From positions 2,046,001-2,110,000 of the forward strand of contig NC_089185.1 in the NCBI RefSeq assembly GCF_947507565.1: DNA of 64,000 bases, given 5' to 3'. This DNA is from Oscarella lobularis. Its lineage: Eukaryota > Porifera > Homoscleromorpha > Homosclerophorida > Oscarellidae. The notes beneath the pieces were generated by a model. That model was not told where the DNA came from. It worked only from the letters and a program-made list of their open reading frames with translations, and made no database searches. Both the position numbers and the translations under genes were made by a program. Shown piece by piece: positions 31,801 to 42,834 of this stretch (its first letter is position 1; the number at the start of each line of letters is the position of its first letter).

Positions 31801-32138
31801 TGCACCAATTGGCGCAACTGTAGTTGACGAACTTGCCAAACATATGACCATTTTTCTCCACGTTGACGGCAGGTCTACAGCAGTCCGACGTTTCTTCGAC
31901 GACCATCGGCGTCCTTGAGTCTTTACTTGTGCACTGGGCTTGTACTGAAACAAGCTTGCGTTCTGAGCAGCAAGAGAGGACCGTCTGCTAAAACGCGCGT
32001 ATGTGTTTCGACATCTAAAAGCACTTTATGGGCATCGTTGCATTGATACGTTACTAAGTTGTCTCTGCTTTTCGCTGTTTGCGTCGTTGAACGCCGCAGC
32101 TCTTGCGTTCGAGCGAAATCGTCATCCTCGTCGGACAC
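28892..32138 (-). pseudogene. HECT-type E3 ubiquitin ligase (copy 1), multi-exon, with an in-frame stop
   Basis: Starting at ATG 32138, the pieces are: an N-terminal domain with GLGEKCLQFPSD, IVLEAFPGL, GYEFLRTT and CYVRPIVGELSL (about 31790-31540); a zinc-binding CSKCGKKQ...HAETC motif (about 31430-31380); a Ser/Asp-rich linker; and the HECT domain, beginning near 30060 with AIDTGGPLRELWRLL, then IAMSFIQGGSGFSFFAP (about 29850), LTDVFIFISGASFLPPEG and FPKAQTCNLTLTI (catalytic-Cys position, about 28990), ending SHGFFG at 28892. Many GT-AG introns are visible. A TAG directly before AIDTGG interrupts the frame at about 30048, so the copy is likely dead. The architecture matches G2/M-phase-specific E3-like proteins; which residues it would ubiquitinate is unknown. 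Confidence 0.65.
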
Positions 32139-32376
32139 GTCGCCATCTTGGATTCCTATTACATCACTAAATGACGTAGAGAAAGCGCGATCAACTCATT
32201 ACTCACGAGATGCAGAGTGAGTTTCCATGGCGTCAACTGCTCCGCTAAGAAGGGAGATGGCACGGCGAAGATCTTTCTGCTTTCTTGACATACTTTCAGA
32301 TCGAGACTATGAGCATGCGTGCGCGCATTGAGCATGCTCAGTAAGAAAGTAAACAGTCTCCACGAGGTATCCCCAC

Positions 32377-32555
32377 TTAAACATACAATGTTAAACCTAT
32401 CCATGTTAAACTTACAATGTTAAACAATGTTAAACTTACAATGTTAAACATACAATGTTAAACTTTTAAACATACCATGTTAAACATACAATGTTAAACT
32501 TACAATGTTAAACATACAATGTTAAACTTACAATGTTAAACATACAATGTTAAAC
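32377..32555. repeat. 28-bp minisatellite inside the Helitron B coding tail
   Basis: Alternating units CTTACAATGTTAAA and CATACAATGTTAAA (14 + 14 bp) are repeated about six times with irregular spacing at the left. On the minus strand the array starts right after the conserved IPF codons of the Helitron helicase C-terminus (about 32560), and its first unit is read as in-frame codons. Confidence 0.85.
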
Positions 32556-35500
32556 GGAATAGTGGAATCAGAAGGAATTAAGGGGATGCGCGGAATAAAT
32601 ACACTCTCGCCTGCGTACTGTCCTGTGCATATTGTCGCCTCTATGACGTTGGGGCAGAGTCGGGTAACGGTCAATTTCGCTCCGTTGGGGCGTCGATGTT
32701 GCGCAGAAGCATAATCGGAGCACCCACCTTTAGGGCCAAGGTATACGCAGGAAGACCGGGGGGATTCCGCGAATTAAGAACTTCTGTAGGATAGTTGACA
32801 GCGTCGTCTGGTTCCATTGTCGTATCGACGGCCAGATATACTTTCTCGTTTTCTGGTATAAGCTGAAGCATAGTGTCGTTTATTTGATTAACAGCGTCAT
32901 TTCGAGGAGCGAGAATGGCGCGTTCGGCAAGCCAGGCTGTGTTTTTGTATTGCTCGTGAAGTTGAGGAAAAACGGCTTGTATGAGCTCGTCGGAAGATTG
33001 CACTACTGTGCCGCAAGGGACGTTGATGAGACCGTCTTCAGGGTCCGTGGGGATCGTTCCATTGCCGATTAGCAAGAGCAACTGCGCGTAAGATCCCGAC
33101 TCGCGGTCTCCGTAGAGGTGGACTCTCATATTTGTGGTTAAGCGCAGTGTTCAAACTTTCGGCCATATGATGCGGGAGTACTTCAAACACGCGGCGATTT
33201 CGTCAGCTTTTGTTCCTTTCGGTATTACGGGCAATGTCTGTCTGAAGTCTCCTGCGAGTACCAGAGGTAAACCTCCCATAAGAGCGTCGTTGTTTCGAAT
33301 GTCACGCAAAGATCGATCTAGTGCCTCCACAGCTTTCTTGTTTGCCATGGTGCATTCGTCCCAAACGACAACTTTGGCCAAGCAAAGAAGTCGCGCTCTT
33401 GCCGTGTTTTTTGAACGGTGCACGTGGGACGTTCGTAGCGACTGATGTCGAGGGGTAGCTTGAAAACGGAGTGAGCTGTTTTGCCGCCAGTGAAAAGTGT
33501 TGCTGCAATTCCGGAAGAAGCGACTGCAAGGGCTATGTCGCCTTGCGATCGCATTTTGTCAAGGAAAAGATTGAGCAAATAGGTTTTTCCTGTTCCTCCT
33601 GGCGCATCGAGAAAAATAATTCTATCGTCGGGACCTCGAGCGACGTAGGCAAGTAATTCTTCGTAAATGTGCCTTTGATCTTGCGTGAGAGACGCTTCGT
33701 TCGCTGTGAGTCGTTCTTGCAATTCCGCGGTGTTATAAGAGCATTCAGCGGCAATTTCTCTTGGAAGAGTGTCGTCGTCTTGTTCAGAAGAGCGATCAGG
33801 ACTGGGCAAATGGTAATCGCTAAGTGGCTTTCCTCCGGGAAACGAAAGCAGCTTGTTTTCGATACATAGTAGGGCTCGATTGAAAATTTCGTCGGTGTAC
33901 GGAAGTGTGTCGTCGTTTGCGCGTCTGCGAAGCGTTCGGAGGAAATCTTGGGCCATCGCTTCCTTGTGTTGTTCCCATAGACGAAGAGGATCGGAAATTT
34001 CGCACATGTGGAGCATGATGGCAAACATGTCGCGAATTTTATAAGGACGATCGGTGACCGTGGCTTCGGTGAGTGCGAGGTGCCAATGCTGATCGTCGGC
34101 CAAAAGTCCGCGTTCTCTGCACGCTTCGGAGTACGTATCGAAAACGGTATCGTCTACTGTGCGCAGGTCAGCGAAAGACGTCGGTCCTCGAACGTGAAGC
34201 AGGAGAAGTCGCAAAAGATAGCATTCGGTATTTTTCGGATGAACCGTGTAAATGCGTCCTAAAGTTGTTGACTTTCTAATGCCGTCAGTTTCGGGCACGA
34301 TGTGACCTTGCTTTCTTCTCTGCCACTTTTTGTTGACCCATCTGTAGTATCGCGAAACGTCGATGTATAGCAAATTTTGGCGAAATCGTCATTAGAGCAG
34401 AGCTCGAAGAAACCCGTCAATGTCGTAGCAGGAGGTTCTGCTGCACGGTCCGGGGCGTTCTCAACGGTGAACAGCGTTCTCTGTCCGTTTTCCAGATGGA
34501 CTTGAAGTTGTTCGACTGCTGGAAAGTGGTCGTGAATGGGAAACTGCAGCATGCGCCAGACGTCTTCGTTTGTACTAATGTATCTCGCAATTTGGTACCG
34601 CAGGATTTCGTCGTTTCTGTGCTGATTTGCCAAGCCGACGACAGCTTTGTCTTTGCCCTTGTTCAAGTAGGCCATGAGGTATTTTAGGGCGCAAATGGAC
34701 CTGCAGTATTCGACGTTCACGTGGCAGTCGAAAGTGCGCGATAGAAATGGACTGTACGGAACTACCCACCTGTTGTCAACGTGAAATCTGCCTATAGTCG
34801 TTTCTACTCCACCGTCGTCTGGAGATCGACGTCGGTACAGCGGATAATCGTTGAGAGGTGTGATGGTCTCGCGCAAAAAACTGTCTTGGATAGCGTTTTG
34901 TGCATTGGCCGTCTTTCATGCAAGGAGATCTGCGATTGAGTTGGCCGCAAGGTCCGTGGATCATGTGCTTGGTTATCGTTGCGAAAAGTGCCGGGTCTTC
35001 GTTCGGGTCGGGAAGTTCGGCGCTTATGATGCTGTCTATTTGATTGGGACGAATTTTTTCTACCATCCACGAGAGACAGTGTACGTGAGGTAGGCCGCGC
35101 TTCTGCCACTCGATCGTGTAAACGTGGCAGCGTTTGATGCCGTAAATGTTTTGCGTGTCCACGAGGTACATGAACCTTTCAACTTTCAAGCGGAAAACTC
35201 TTGCTATGAGATCGTGTCGATCATTTGGTGTTTGTCCCGGAAGGAGTTCGCTCGTAATTTCCGGCCAATTTGGATTGCAGGTCATGGTTACGAATAAATC
35301 GGGAGCTCCGTGATGCTTGACGTACGTCATTGCGTCTTGGCACTTTTCGTGCATGTATCGTGGTCCTCCGGTGAATGAAGAAGGCAAAACGACCGAATGA
35401 CCAACGTTGCTCGCGTCGCCATCAGTTTCGACTGCATCTCTTAGCGCCGTGTAGAAGGCAGCACGACATTGTTCTTGCTTAGTGCGAAGGAGGTCCAGTC

Positions 35501-35772
35501 TGTCAGTTTCGATTTTTGCAAAAACGTCGACAATGAATTGGTGGGACAATTCGCCTGCGCGCAGAAGAATGTTAAAGTCGCCGACGTCGCGCTGCATGAT
35601 TCGAAATGCGTAAAATTGCAGCATAGACATTTTTTTTTGGGTAATTTGATTCGTTTTCGGATCCTTCTCTCTGCACAATATTGTGTAACCATCTTCTCCT
35701 CTTGGAAAAAGAAGCGGATACTGTAACGAATCGTAAGATCTGTGAATTTCGGTAATGCGTTTAATTCGACTA

Positions 35773-37697
35773 CCGTAAAGTCGCCATTAAAAGCCGCCCG
35801 TGAATAAAAGCCGCTCTCGAATAGAAGCCGCTAATTTCGGCTTTAAATTTTTCATAAAAGCCGCCCCTAAATACTGCCCGCGGGTTATATTGGAGACCCG
35901 GCTTCTATTCGGGACTTTCCATCTGTCGCAACAACATCTGACCTTGCGTATCTTCCACTTTTGGTTCTTTGCCTTCAGCGCTGTTCAAATGTCCGAACCT
36001 CCCTCGAAACGAAAGAAGTATACTCTCACGTACAAGCAGGCTGTTGTGGCAGAAGCAAAGAAGTCCTCCAATCGCGCTGTCGCTCGAAAGCACGCTCTCG
36101 ATGAAAGTCTTGTAAGACGCTGGCGAAAAATAAACGATGATTTGTTAGCAGAGGCAAAAACCAAAACTGTTCGAGGGGAAACACGATCAAGACGCAGTGG
36201 AGGCGGGAGGCACGTGCCATTTCAGGAACTCGAGAAGCGTCTCTTTGAGTGGATCGTGTTGATGCGTCAATGCAGGCGACGTGTCACTCGAAAGTCAATT
36301 AAAAAACAGGCTAAAAAGATGCACGAAGAAGCCAACGGCGAGAAGCCGTTTGAAGGGAGCTCAGGTTGGTGCCAAAACTTTTTGAAGCGATTCCGCTTAG
36401 CAACTAGGATAAAAACTCATCAAAGTCAAAGGACGCCGTTGGCTTTAGTGCCGAAGTTACTCAGCTTCCTCTCGTACATGAGAAGCTATTTTCACGATCA
36501 CCCCGAACGCGAATTACGCAGCATCTATTCAATGGATGAAACTGCTGTTTGGTATGACGCTGTCAGTACTAGAACAGTAGATTTCGTCGGGGCTAAGTCA
36601 GTGTCGTTAATGAGCACAGGGCACGACAAGCAAAACGTGACTGTTGCTCTATCGGCCGCAGCTAACGGATTAAAGAAACTGCCTTACGTTGTCTTCAAAG
36701 GCAAGGGCAAGACTGTCGAAGATCGTGAATTGAAGACGAGGCGTGATATTGTTGTCGCGTTTAGTGACAACGGCTGGTTTAATACCGATCTAACTATAGA
36801 TTGGCTTCGACGCGTTATGGGTGCATTAGCTTTTTCTCAAAGGCTACTTATTTGGGACTCTTACAGATGCCATATTTGCCCAGCTGTCGATGAGGAAAGG
36901 AAAAAATTAAAACTTCATTCAGCTGTAGTTCCTGCTGGTTGTACCGGCCTTATCCAGGCACCGGATGTGTCTTGGAACAAGGTTTTCAAATCTAGCATGC
37001 GCGAGCAGTACGACGACTGGCTGGAGAACGGCGACAAGTCGTATACCAAGGCCGGAAATATTCGTGCCGTCACAAAAACGCACCTTTGCAATATGATTGT
37101 CCAAGCATGGAGCAGCGTCAGCTCAGAGATAATTGCGAAATCCTTTGAATGCTGCGGCCAGGTGCCGGGTGCAACAGCGGAAAGTATCACCTGCTTCAAA
37201 AAGGGACACCCAGCAGAAAACGGTCAAGATGATTTACAGCGGCTTTTTGGCCATCCTTTGGCAACACACGAGCTTGAAAGTGGCATCGACGGCGGTGATA
37301 CGGGCCAAGAGGATGAGCTTGAGCAATCGGCTCTTGTTCTGGCAGGACACGACAAAGACAAGTGCGCCGAGGAAGAAACAGCAGATTCAGATTCTGCTTC
37401 AGAGTCTGACGATGATGACAATGAAGATGACTTTGCAGAAGACTAACGTACATGCTCTAACAGTAACAGCACGAATACGGTAGTTGAATTAAAGTGGTCT
37501 ACCGGTAGTCACTCTTTGCTTTTTGTTTAGATAGGCAAACACATAATACAGCCAAACATGCAATGATTCCTGTGTCCGCTCTGGCGATTGCCTAACGTAT
37601 AACCCGCCCGCGAATAAAAGCCGCTCTTGAATTGTAGCCGCAGAAAAAGTGCGGCTACTATTGACTTCAGCCGCGGCTTTTAATAGCGACTTTACGG
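35773..37697 (+). mobile_element. pogo/Tigger-like element, complete, TA target duplication
   Basis: The ends CCGTAAAGTCGCCATTAAAA (from 35773) and their complement (ending 37697) match with one mismatch in 25 bp and are flanked by TA (35771-35772, 37698-37699). Subterminal repeats of AAAGCCGC occur at both ends. One uninterrupted transposase frame fills the middle. Removing the element and one TA in thought restores the Helitron B frame. Confidence 0.9.
35989..37446 (+). CDS. pogo/Tigger transposase, single intact frame of 485 residues
   Basis: The frame is open from 35800, but the first sensible start is ATG 35989 (MSEPPSKRKKYTLTYK). Residues 10-60 are a pogo/CENP-B-type helix-turn-helix (KQAVVAEAKKSSNRAVARK), and a second helical DNA-binding part has KRLFEWIVLMRQ and SGWCQNFLKRF. 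The DDE_1 catalytic core has YSMDETAVWYD (first D), LIWDSYRCH (second D) and QAPDVSWNKVFK (third D). The C-terminus is strongly acidic. All three catalytic Asp are present and there is no lesion, so it is the best candidate for an active transposase in the window. Confidence 0.9.
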   Translation: MSEPPSKRKKYTLTYKQAVVAEAKKSSNRAVARKHALDESLVRRWRKINDDLLAEAKTKTVRGETRSRRSGGGRHVPFQELEKRLFEWIVLMRQCRRRVTRKSIKKQAKKMHEEANGEKPFEGSSGWCQNFLKRFRLATRIKTHQSQRTPLALVPKLLSFLSYMRSYFHDHPERELRSIYSMDETAVWYDAVSTRTVDFVGAKSVSLMSTGHDKQNVTVALSAAANGLKKLPYVVFKGKGKTVEDRELKTRRDIVVAFSDNGWFNTDLTIDWLRRVMGALAFSQRLLIWDSYRCHICPAVDEERKKLKLHSAVVPAGCTGLIQAPDVSWNKVFKSSMREQYDDWLENGDKSYTKAGNIRAVTKTHLCNMIVQAWSSVSSEIIAKSFECCGQVPGATAESITCFKKGHPAENGQDDLQRLFGHPLATHELESGIDGGDTGQEDELEQSALVLAGHDKDKCAEEETADSDSASESDDDDNEDDFAED

Positions 37698-39289
37698 TAT
37701 CTCTATTGGGGAGGACGATGTCACGATATCCTTCTTGACCTTCGGGTAAGAGGGCGGCGACGTCGTTGCCAGATGGCGCATTGAACTTTCTTTGGTGTTG
37801 GCCTCGGGGAACTCTGTCTGCACGTATAACGACACGATAGTCGGGCATGTCTGGTGTTCGCTGTTCGAGGGCGGTTTTGAAAATGCGCACTTGCTCGTTG
37901 TGCTCGTGAAGCATGTCTTGTAGGCAAAGGGTGGTGTGTCTATTTAACTGCGATTCTCGGTCTATTTGCCAAGATAATCTGGCGTCGGCTTGTTGTCCGC
38001 GATCGTCTATGAAGTATACTTGAACGAATTGGGGTCGCTATTCAGCTGCAGGAGTCAGGTCCGATATTGTGATAAATTTGCCCTTGAACTTTAAAGGTGG
38101 GCATGAATCCGGGCTCGACTAAAGTGTGCGCTTAAAATGACGTCATAACGAAGCAGGAATTGTATGTGCGTATTTTTTTCTGAATTCTTTGGCTTGTGGT
38201 GTGTTAGTTGTCAGAAGAGCTTGTAACGGTTCGGGAGGAGGACCGAGCAAGGGAACGTCGACTTTGCCGTTTGCACAACAGATTCTGGGAGGTTCGGTTG
38301 GCCACTTTTTTGCACTGCAGTGGCGACAGGTAGCAGACATTGAACCTATGCGTGCGTCCTCGTACAGATTTTGTGGGTTATAATGGAAAGCGGGATAGTT
38401 TGGGAGACGCACGGGTACGTCGTGTACTTCTGCATGCTCGTTTGGTATTGGTTCGGGTTGGGTTGTAGGATTTTGCGCGCTATCGGTTTGGGGTTGGATA
38501 GTTTGCAAGGTATGGGAAGTGGAAGGCGAGACATTTCGATCCTGTTGAGAAACAGTCTCTTGGGTTAGAAGAGATACTGGTGTTTCGTTGATATCAATAG
38601 AACGCGTTTGATTGAACCTTGAGGCCGAATACCGATTTGTCGAAATTTCCTGCGTGTTTGCGTCATCGGCTGTTTGGGCACGTTGTTCGCGATCGTCTGC
38701 TAGTAAACGCTGTGTACTACTGGCTGTGTCGTTTGTTTGCTGAGAAGGAACGGAAGCCTCAGATGAGTTAGACGAAGAAGGTCCTGTTGGGGCAGCTAAA
38801 TTAGTGGATGAAGGAATATGTGGCAAAAGGCCGGCAGTGCTTAAGGAAGACACATTAAGACGAAGGAAAGTAGTGGGTGCAGCAAGGGATAGAAAAGATT
38901 GGGAAACGTGCGTGCGATCGACTGAATCGGTAGGTATTAGGGAGCGGCGATCTCTGGCAGACTCGGATAATAATTCAACGGATGTTGCTGAAGAACGATG
39001 GGATGAGACTACGGCGTAGGAGTGGTCTCTCCTGTCTTGCGATGAGGATCTGTCTTCTCGCTTTCTTTTTGCACCGCGAGAGGGCTTGTCCTTGTCGGAA
39101 TCCTTCTTTCTCTTGAGGGGCATTGCGAAAAAAGGGTAAATCTAGAGAAGAGATTTTTTCGTTTCTCTGCGTTTATCTGTTGTTCTTGTTGTTTTAGATT
39201 TTTTTGGCTTTTTTGGGATAATAAGAATTTTTGTAGTCCGGCCGCAGGGCACGGACTAAAACGTCGAGTGTCTGTGAAATCTAAAGAAG

Positions 39290-40450
39290 GCGCAATTCAA
39301 GTGCTTTCGACCACAGCAATGTGAAATACTTACGGAGCGACAGTCGACCGATTGCAATCGGCTCTTCGAGACGGCGATTTCCACGAAATTGGAAATCGGC
39401 GAAGGCGATAACGTTCGACAATAGAACGTTAGAAAAAGAAAACTGCGCGAGAATAAATAAACGATGGGGGAAAGCGGAATAAGTAAGTACCGATAGGCGC
39501 GGCGGTCTTTCGAGACGACGATTCCGACGAAGAATCGGCAGCGAAACGGCTCGCACAAGTATCGTCGCGAGACCGACGAAAGAATGCCAAGAAGGCGACG
39601 ATTAGCGACGACGTCCACGCGACGAATTCGTCGAAGAAATGTCGACGGCGCGATGATTCCGTCGTTAGCAACGTTCGAACGACGGGAAAGAACGTTCGAG
39701 AGACCTTTGCGTCAGAGAAGATCGAAGAACGTAAAACCGCTGGGGAATACCGCACCGATAGGCGATTCTCGCTTGCCACGAAGCGAGAAGACTGTTTTCA
39801 GATCGAAAAGGAGCGAAAAACACGGAGAAGACGCCGAGAAGAGCCGAGACGGAGACGAAACGACAATGGCTGTGACCCGTATGCGCGACGGAATGCAAGA
39901 TGGCGGAAAAGCTTCGAAGCGGTCTTTGCAACGAAACGATCGAAGAAGGCGACAGAAGATTAGACGAAGTGGACGTCGAAAAATCGCCAAGTGAGCGGGA
40001 CGCTTCGTTTTCGAGAAATACGCCGATCCCTAAAAAGGGGCCTCGATAACGATCGAAAGTGGAAGGGTGTCGAGTAAGACGCGAAAGAGCGGCCCTTTCG
40101 TCGAGAACGTCGTCCGCGCGCGTTTCGAAATCTATCGATGTCGAGAATCTTCGAAAACAGGGCTTCGCGAGCGTTTTCGGCTCGATTCGACGATCGAAAA
40201 CGCTTCGAAGCGTCGAACATTCGCCGTCGAAACTTCGAACGAAGCGAAACGTCGCCCGAATCGCTCGAAAAACGACGATTTTCGAAAGGGGCCCCGACGC
40301 GAAAAAAGGCCCAAACATTATCTTGATTTTTTCGCAGAGCTCGAAAATTCGTCGAAAATCGGGTTTCGACGCGAAACGGCGGAGGAGATCGTGGACAAAG
40401 TCGTCACGTGACCCTTCGCCCAAGATGGCGCGTATGCTCATAGTGGTGGA
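39290..40450. repeat. CGA-biased repeat, copy A
   Basis: The plus strand is dominated by CGAAA, TCGA and GAAGACG words, which leaves several frames open on both strands. From about 40020 to 40450 it aligns by eye with 41575-42010 (copy B), sharing GATCGAAAGTGGAAGGGTGT, GAATCTTCGAAA, AAAGGGGCCCCGACGCGAAA and CAAGATGGCGCGTATGCT. Nucleotide divergence is roughly a fifth. No known element family is recognised. See the findings for a possible Arg-rich coding frame. Confidence 0.7.
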
Positions 40451-40462
40451 GACTAGCTAACT

Positions 40463-40486
40463 ACCCGGCTTCGCTCGGGTTTGCTA
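40463..40486 (+). mobile_element. Possible Helitron 3' terminus
   Basis: ACCCG and CGGGT form a short hairpin followed by TTTGCTAG and then A. It lies just after copy A, and copy B lacks it, so it either ends an element covering copy A or is separate. Confidence 0.3.
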
Positions 40487-40489
40487 GAG

Positions 40490-41140
40490 AGTCTGAGGTT
40501 CTTCACGGCGTCTGAGACAGACCGTAGCATGGCCTTATTTTCGACGTTACTTCCGGTAATTACTTCCAGTAATGACGTCTTCTGTCCTTGCAGGTAAACG
40601 GCATTTGTGGAACCCGTTCTCGCTAATCAGGCCTCGACAAGGGAAAAGCGACATTCATGTGTGTCCTAGTCTGTAATTACGGGGGTGTATTTACTCTGTT
40701 TAAGCGACCCGGCATGTCCTGCGCGTCGAAGCCATTGCTTGTGCACGAAATAGCTACGATATCTTTATTGTGGTGTAGCTTTGCTAAGCAACACCCGCTT
40801 CCGCTAAAGTTAAAGGAATCAATAGGACCGGTCGTGGCAGCAAGTGGCCTATTGTATCAGTGAAATATCCGCATGGAGAGAAACTGCTAGAAAAATGATA
40901 AACCAAATTGATTAGTAGATACGAACTGTACCCTGGGGTACATATTTACGTCATCCAAAGGATGCCAAGGCTAAATCAAGAGGAACTTATCCGAAACGGT
41001 TTGCATGTCGTTATACGGTACTCGACTTGCAAGAACCTGCCTAAGACCCGCTCTCGCTACGCCTTGGGAAGCAACAACCGCCCCCGCTAAAGTGTACGGT
41101 TAAGTCCTTATTAGAATTTGTCCTTGAAGCGACTGCGACT
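40490..41140. other. No gene recognised
   Basis: There are two weak direct repeats of about 35 bp sharing CCGCTAAAGT (near 40795 and 41085). No coding signal is seen. Confidence 0.4.
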
Positions 41141-41149
41141 ATCGGCTAA

Positions 41150-42015
41150 TGGCGATCACAGTTCCACCATCCGAGGAAAAAGCAGAGAAAGCACTACGAT
41201 CGCGAAAAGTCTCCTCCAAAAATGCGTCCTGACGTCGATCGAAGACCTTCGACGTCGATCAAAAGGAAAAACTGTAGAAAACGAACTCGCGATGTTCGGA
41301 AAGGAGTCGAACTAACAAACATTGCATTTCACGAAACTTTCGAAGTGCAAAAACGCACGGAAATAAGCGGAAAGGGGAAGGCGAGCCGCAGAAATTTGTT
41401 GATCACGCGCCCCGAAGAATCCAAGATGGCGCGGGCTAATCGAGATGACGTCAACGACGAAAACAGAGCTACGAAAGCGATTTCGGGCACCATCGAGCGA
41501 AGAAAAAGCTTCGGTGCATCGATAAATCGCCTTCGGACGTGGGAAAGACTCGCGAAAGTGGGCAACTTCGAAGAAAAAAGACGATTTCCCGAAAAGGGAC
41601 CTCGATATGCAATCGAAAGTGGAAGGGTGTTGAGGAAGACGCGGAAAAGCGACCCTGTCGTCGAGAATGTCGTTCGAGCGCTTTTCGAATTCGATCGATT
41701 GCGAGAATCTTCGAAAGCGGGGCTTCGCGGGCGTTTTTGGCGCGATTCGAAGATCAAAAACGCCACGAAACGACGAATAAGAGCTCTCGGAACTTCGAAC
41801 AAATCGAAAAGTCGCCCCAATCGCTCGAAAATCGACGAATTGCGAAAGGGGCCCCGACGCGAAAGGAGCGCGGTACGTCCAGGAGACCCTTTCGAAAAGT
41901 TCGCTCGCGACGCGCTCGGCGCCGAGCGACGAAAAGCGAAGGAGGAGTTCGCGGACAACGACTCGATGACGTCACGCGAGCAAGATGGCGCGTATGCTTT
42001 TAGTGGTAGAGATAT
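41150..42015. repeat. CGA-biased repeat, copy B
   Basis: It is the diverged partner of copy A (see 39290-40450), again ending CAAGATGGCGCGTATGCT-TTTAGTGGTAGAGA. After this the two loci differ: copy B runs into a zinc-finger gene remnant, copy A into a hairpin. Confidence 0.7.
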
Positions 42016-42054
42016 CCAATTTGATTACGTTGCGCCCGCCTCTCACCGCATCGC

Positions 42055-42310
42055 CGCGAAGCTCGACTTCTGTAGAGTATGCGGGGATTCGTATCGAAGC
42101 ACCAATTGTCGACGTCCTCTTTTCTCGTCCTTTACGGAGCACGCTTAGTCGAATTACAAAGCGTCCCGTGGAAGAAGCAGACGGACTGTTTCCCACAGTG
42201 TGCAATTCGTGTTGGAAAAACGAGCGAGCGTTTCTCGCTTAGAAAGACAGCTTGAGGAACTCAAGTCGTGGCTTGCGGAAAGCCACAGACGCACATGCGC
42301 ACATCCGAAT
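42055..42310 (+). pseudogene. Zinc-finger (ZAD-like, CxxC...CxxC) fragment
   Basis: Across three frames one can read FCRVCGDSYRSTNCRRPLF, VEEADGLFPTVCNSCW and SRLERQLEELKSWLAES. This gives two CxxC pairs with the spacing of a treble-clef domain, followed by a coiled coil. The two frame changes in 200 bp mark it as broken. Similar N-terminal zinc domains occur in transposon-derived proteins, but the family is not identified. Confidence 0.45.
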
Positions 42311-42643
42311 CTCTGTTCGTTCCCGTTGGGTCTGCTTCTGCGGCTCCTTTGAAAAGGCGAATTCTGCTTTCCCCAAGCTCAAATCAGCCCACTCCAAAAC
42401 GAATTCATTCGTCAAGCAGTCCTCTCAGCCCATTAGTACACACACGCCGCAGGTTTTTCCAAGCTCAATAAATACTGGTATTTTCCACCCAGTGAACACG
42501 TTCACGTTTTTACTGAAGAGCACATTTCTGCGCCTCTGCGTGCGTTAACTCCCAAGTTCCTATTTCTGGTTGGTTTGTACTAAATAGTAGTAATCTGTGC
42601 CATGAAGAAATCACAGGCTTCCTCAACTGCACCGAATGACATA

Positions 42644-42828
42644 CCGTAGTTTCATAAATTTTCGTTTTACATTAATTTTCGTACAACGTGCAGTGTACGA
42701 AAATAAAGCTGTACGAAAAGGAAAAAATATGTATAATATATGTCGTAAAAGGAGCAGTGTACGAAAATAAAGCTGTACAAAATATTACAAAACAAAATAT
42801 TTCAAGGCGAAAATTTGTGAAACTACGG
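42644..42828. mobile_element. 185-bp pogo-type MITE, TA target duplication
   Basis: The inverted ends CCGTAGTTTCATAAATTTTCG and CGAAAATTTGTGAAACTACGG are flanked by TA (42642-42643 and 42829-42830). Inside, GTGTACGAAAATAAAGCTGTAC occurs twice in direct orientation. The CCGTA start matches the pogo element at 35773. No coding capacity. Confidence 0.85.
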
Positions 42829-42834
42829 TAGATT

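Larger units (their letters stand above)
32560..39123 (-). pseudogene. Helitron B Rep/helicase polyprotein
   Basis: The N-terminus (39123-38143) is Ser/Gln-rich and ends with the zinc motif CRHCSAKKW...ICCANGKV. The Rep part shows DLFVTMTCNPNWPEI (about 35290), the HUH motif LPHVHCLSW (about 35070) and the two-tyrosine motif KYLMAYLNKGKD (about 34680). The helicase has Walker A LDAPGGTGKTYLL (about 33600), Walker B VVWDECTM (about 33360), LAGDFRQTLPV and LKVGAPIMLLRN (about 32710). All catalytic motifs are intact, but the frame is broken: TAG at 38038, 1-nt shifts near 34875, 34360, 33420 and 32670, and TGA at 33151. The two catalytic tyrosines carry out the rolling-circle strand transfer. 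Confidence 0.85.
32556..39260 (-). mobile_element. Helitron B (Rep-helicase), interrupted by a pogo element
   Basis: The minus strand carries one Helitron polyprotein from ATG 39123 to about 32560, split by the pogo insertion at 35773-37697. The 5' end is probably near 39250, where the minus strand reads TCCGTGCCCTGCGG, a plausible TC start. The 3' end was not found, because the coding tail has been overrun by a minisatellite. Confidence 0.75.

Noticed and set aside
31832-32138. The HECT gene as a plain host gene
   Set aside because: Not excluded, but the second HECT fragment with the same downstream integrase makes a mobile unit more likely; the in-frame stop also argues against a maintained host gene.
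39560-40460. Many overlapping long frames on both strands
   Set aside because: The TCGA/CGAAA word bias removes stop codons in most frames, so frame length is not evidence here. Only the frame conserved between the two copies is kept as a finding.
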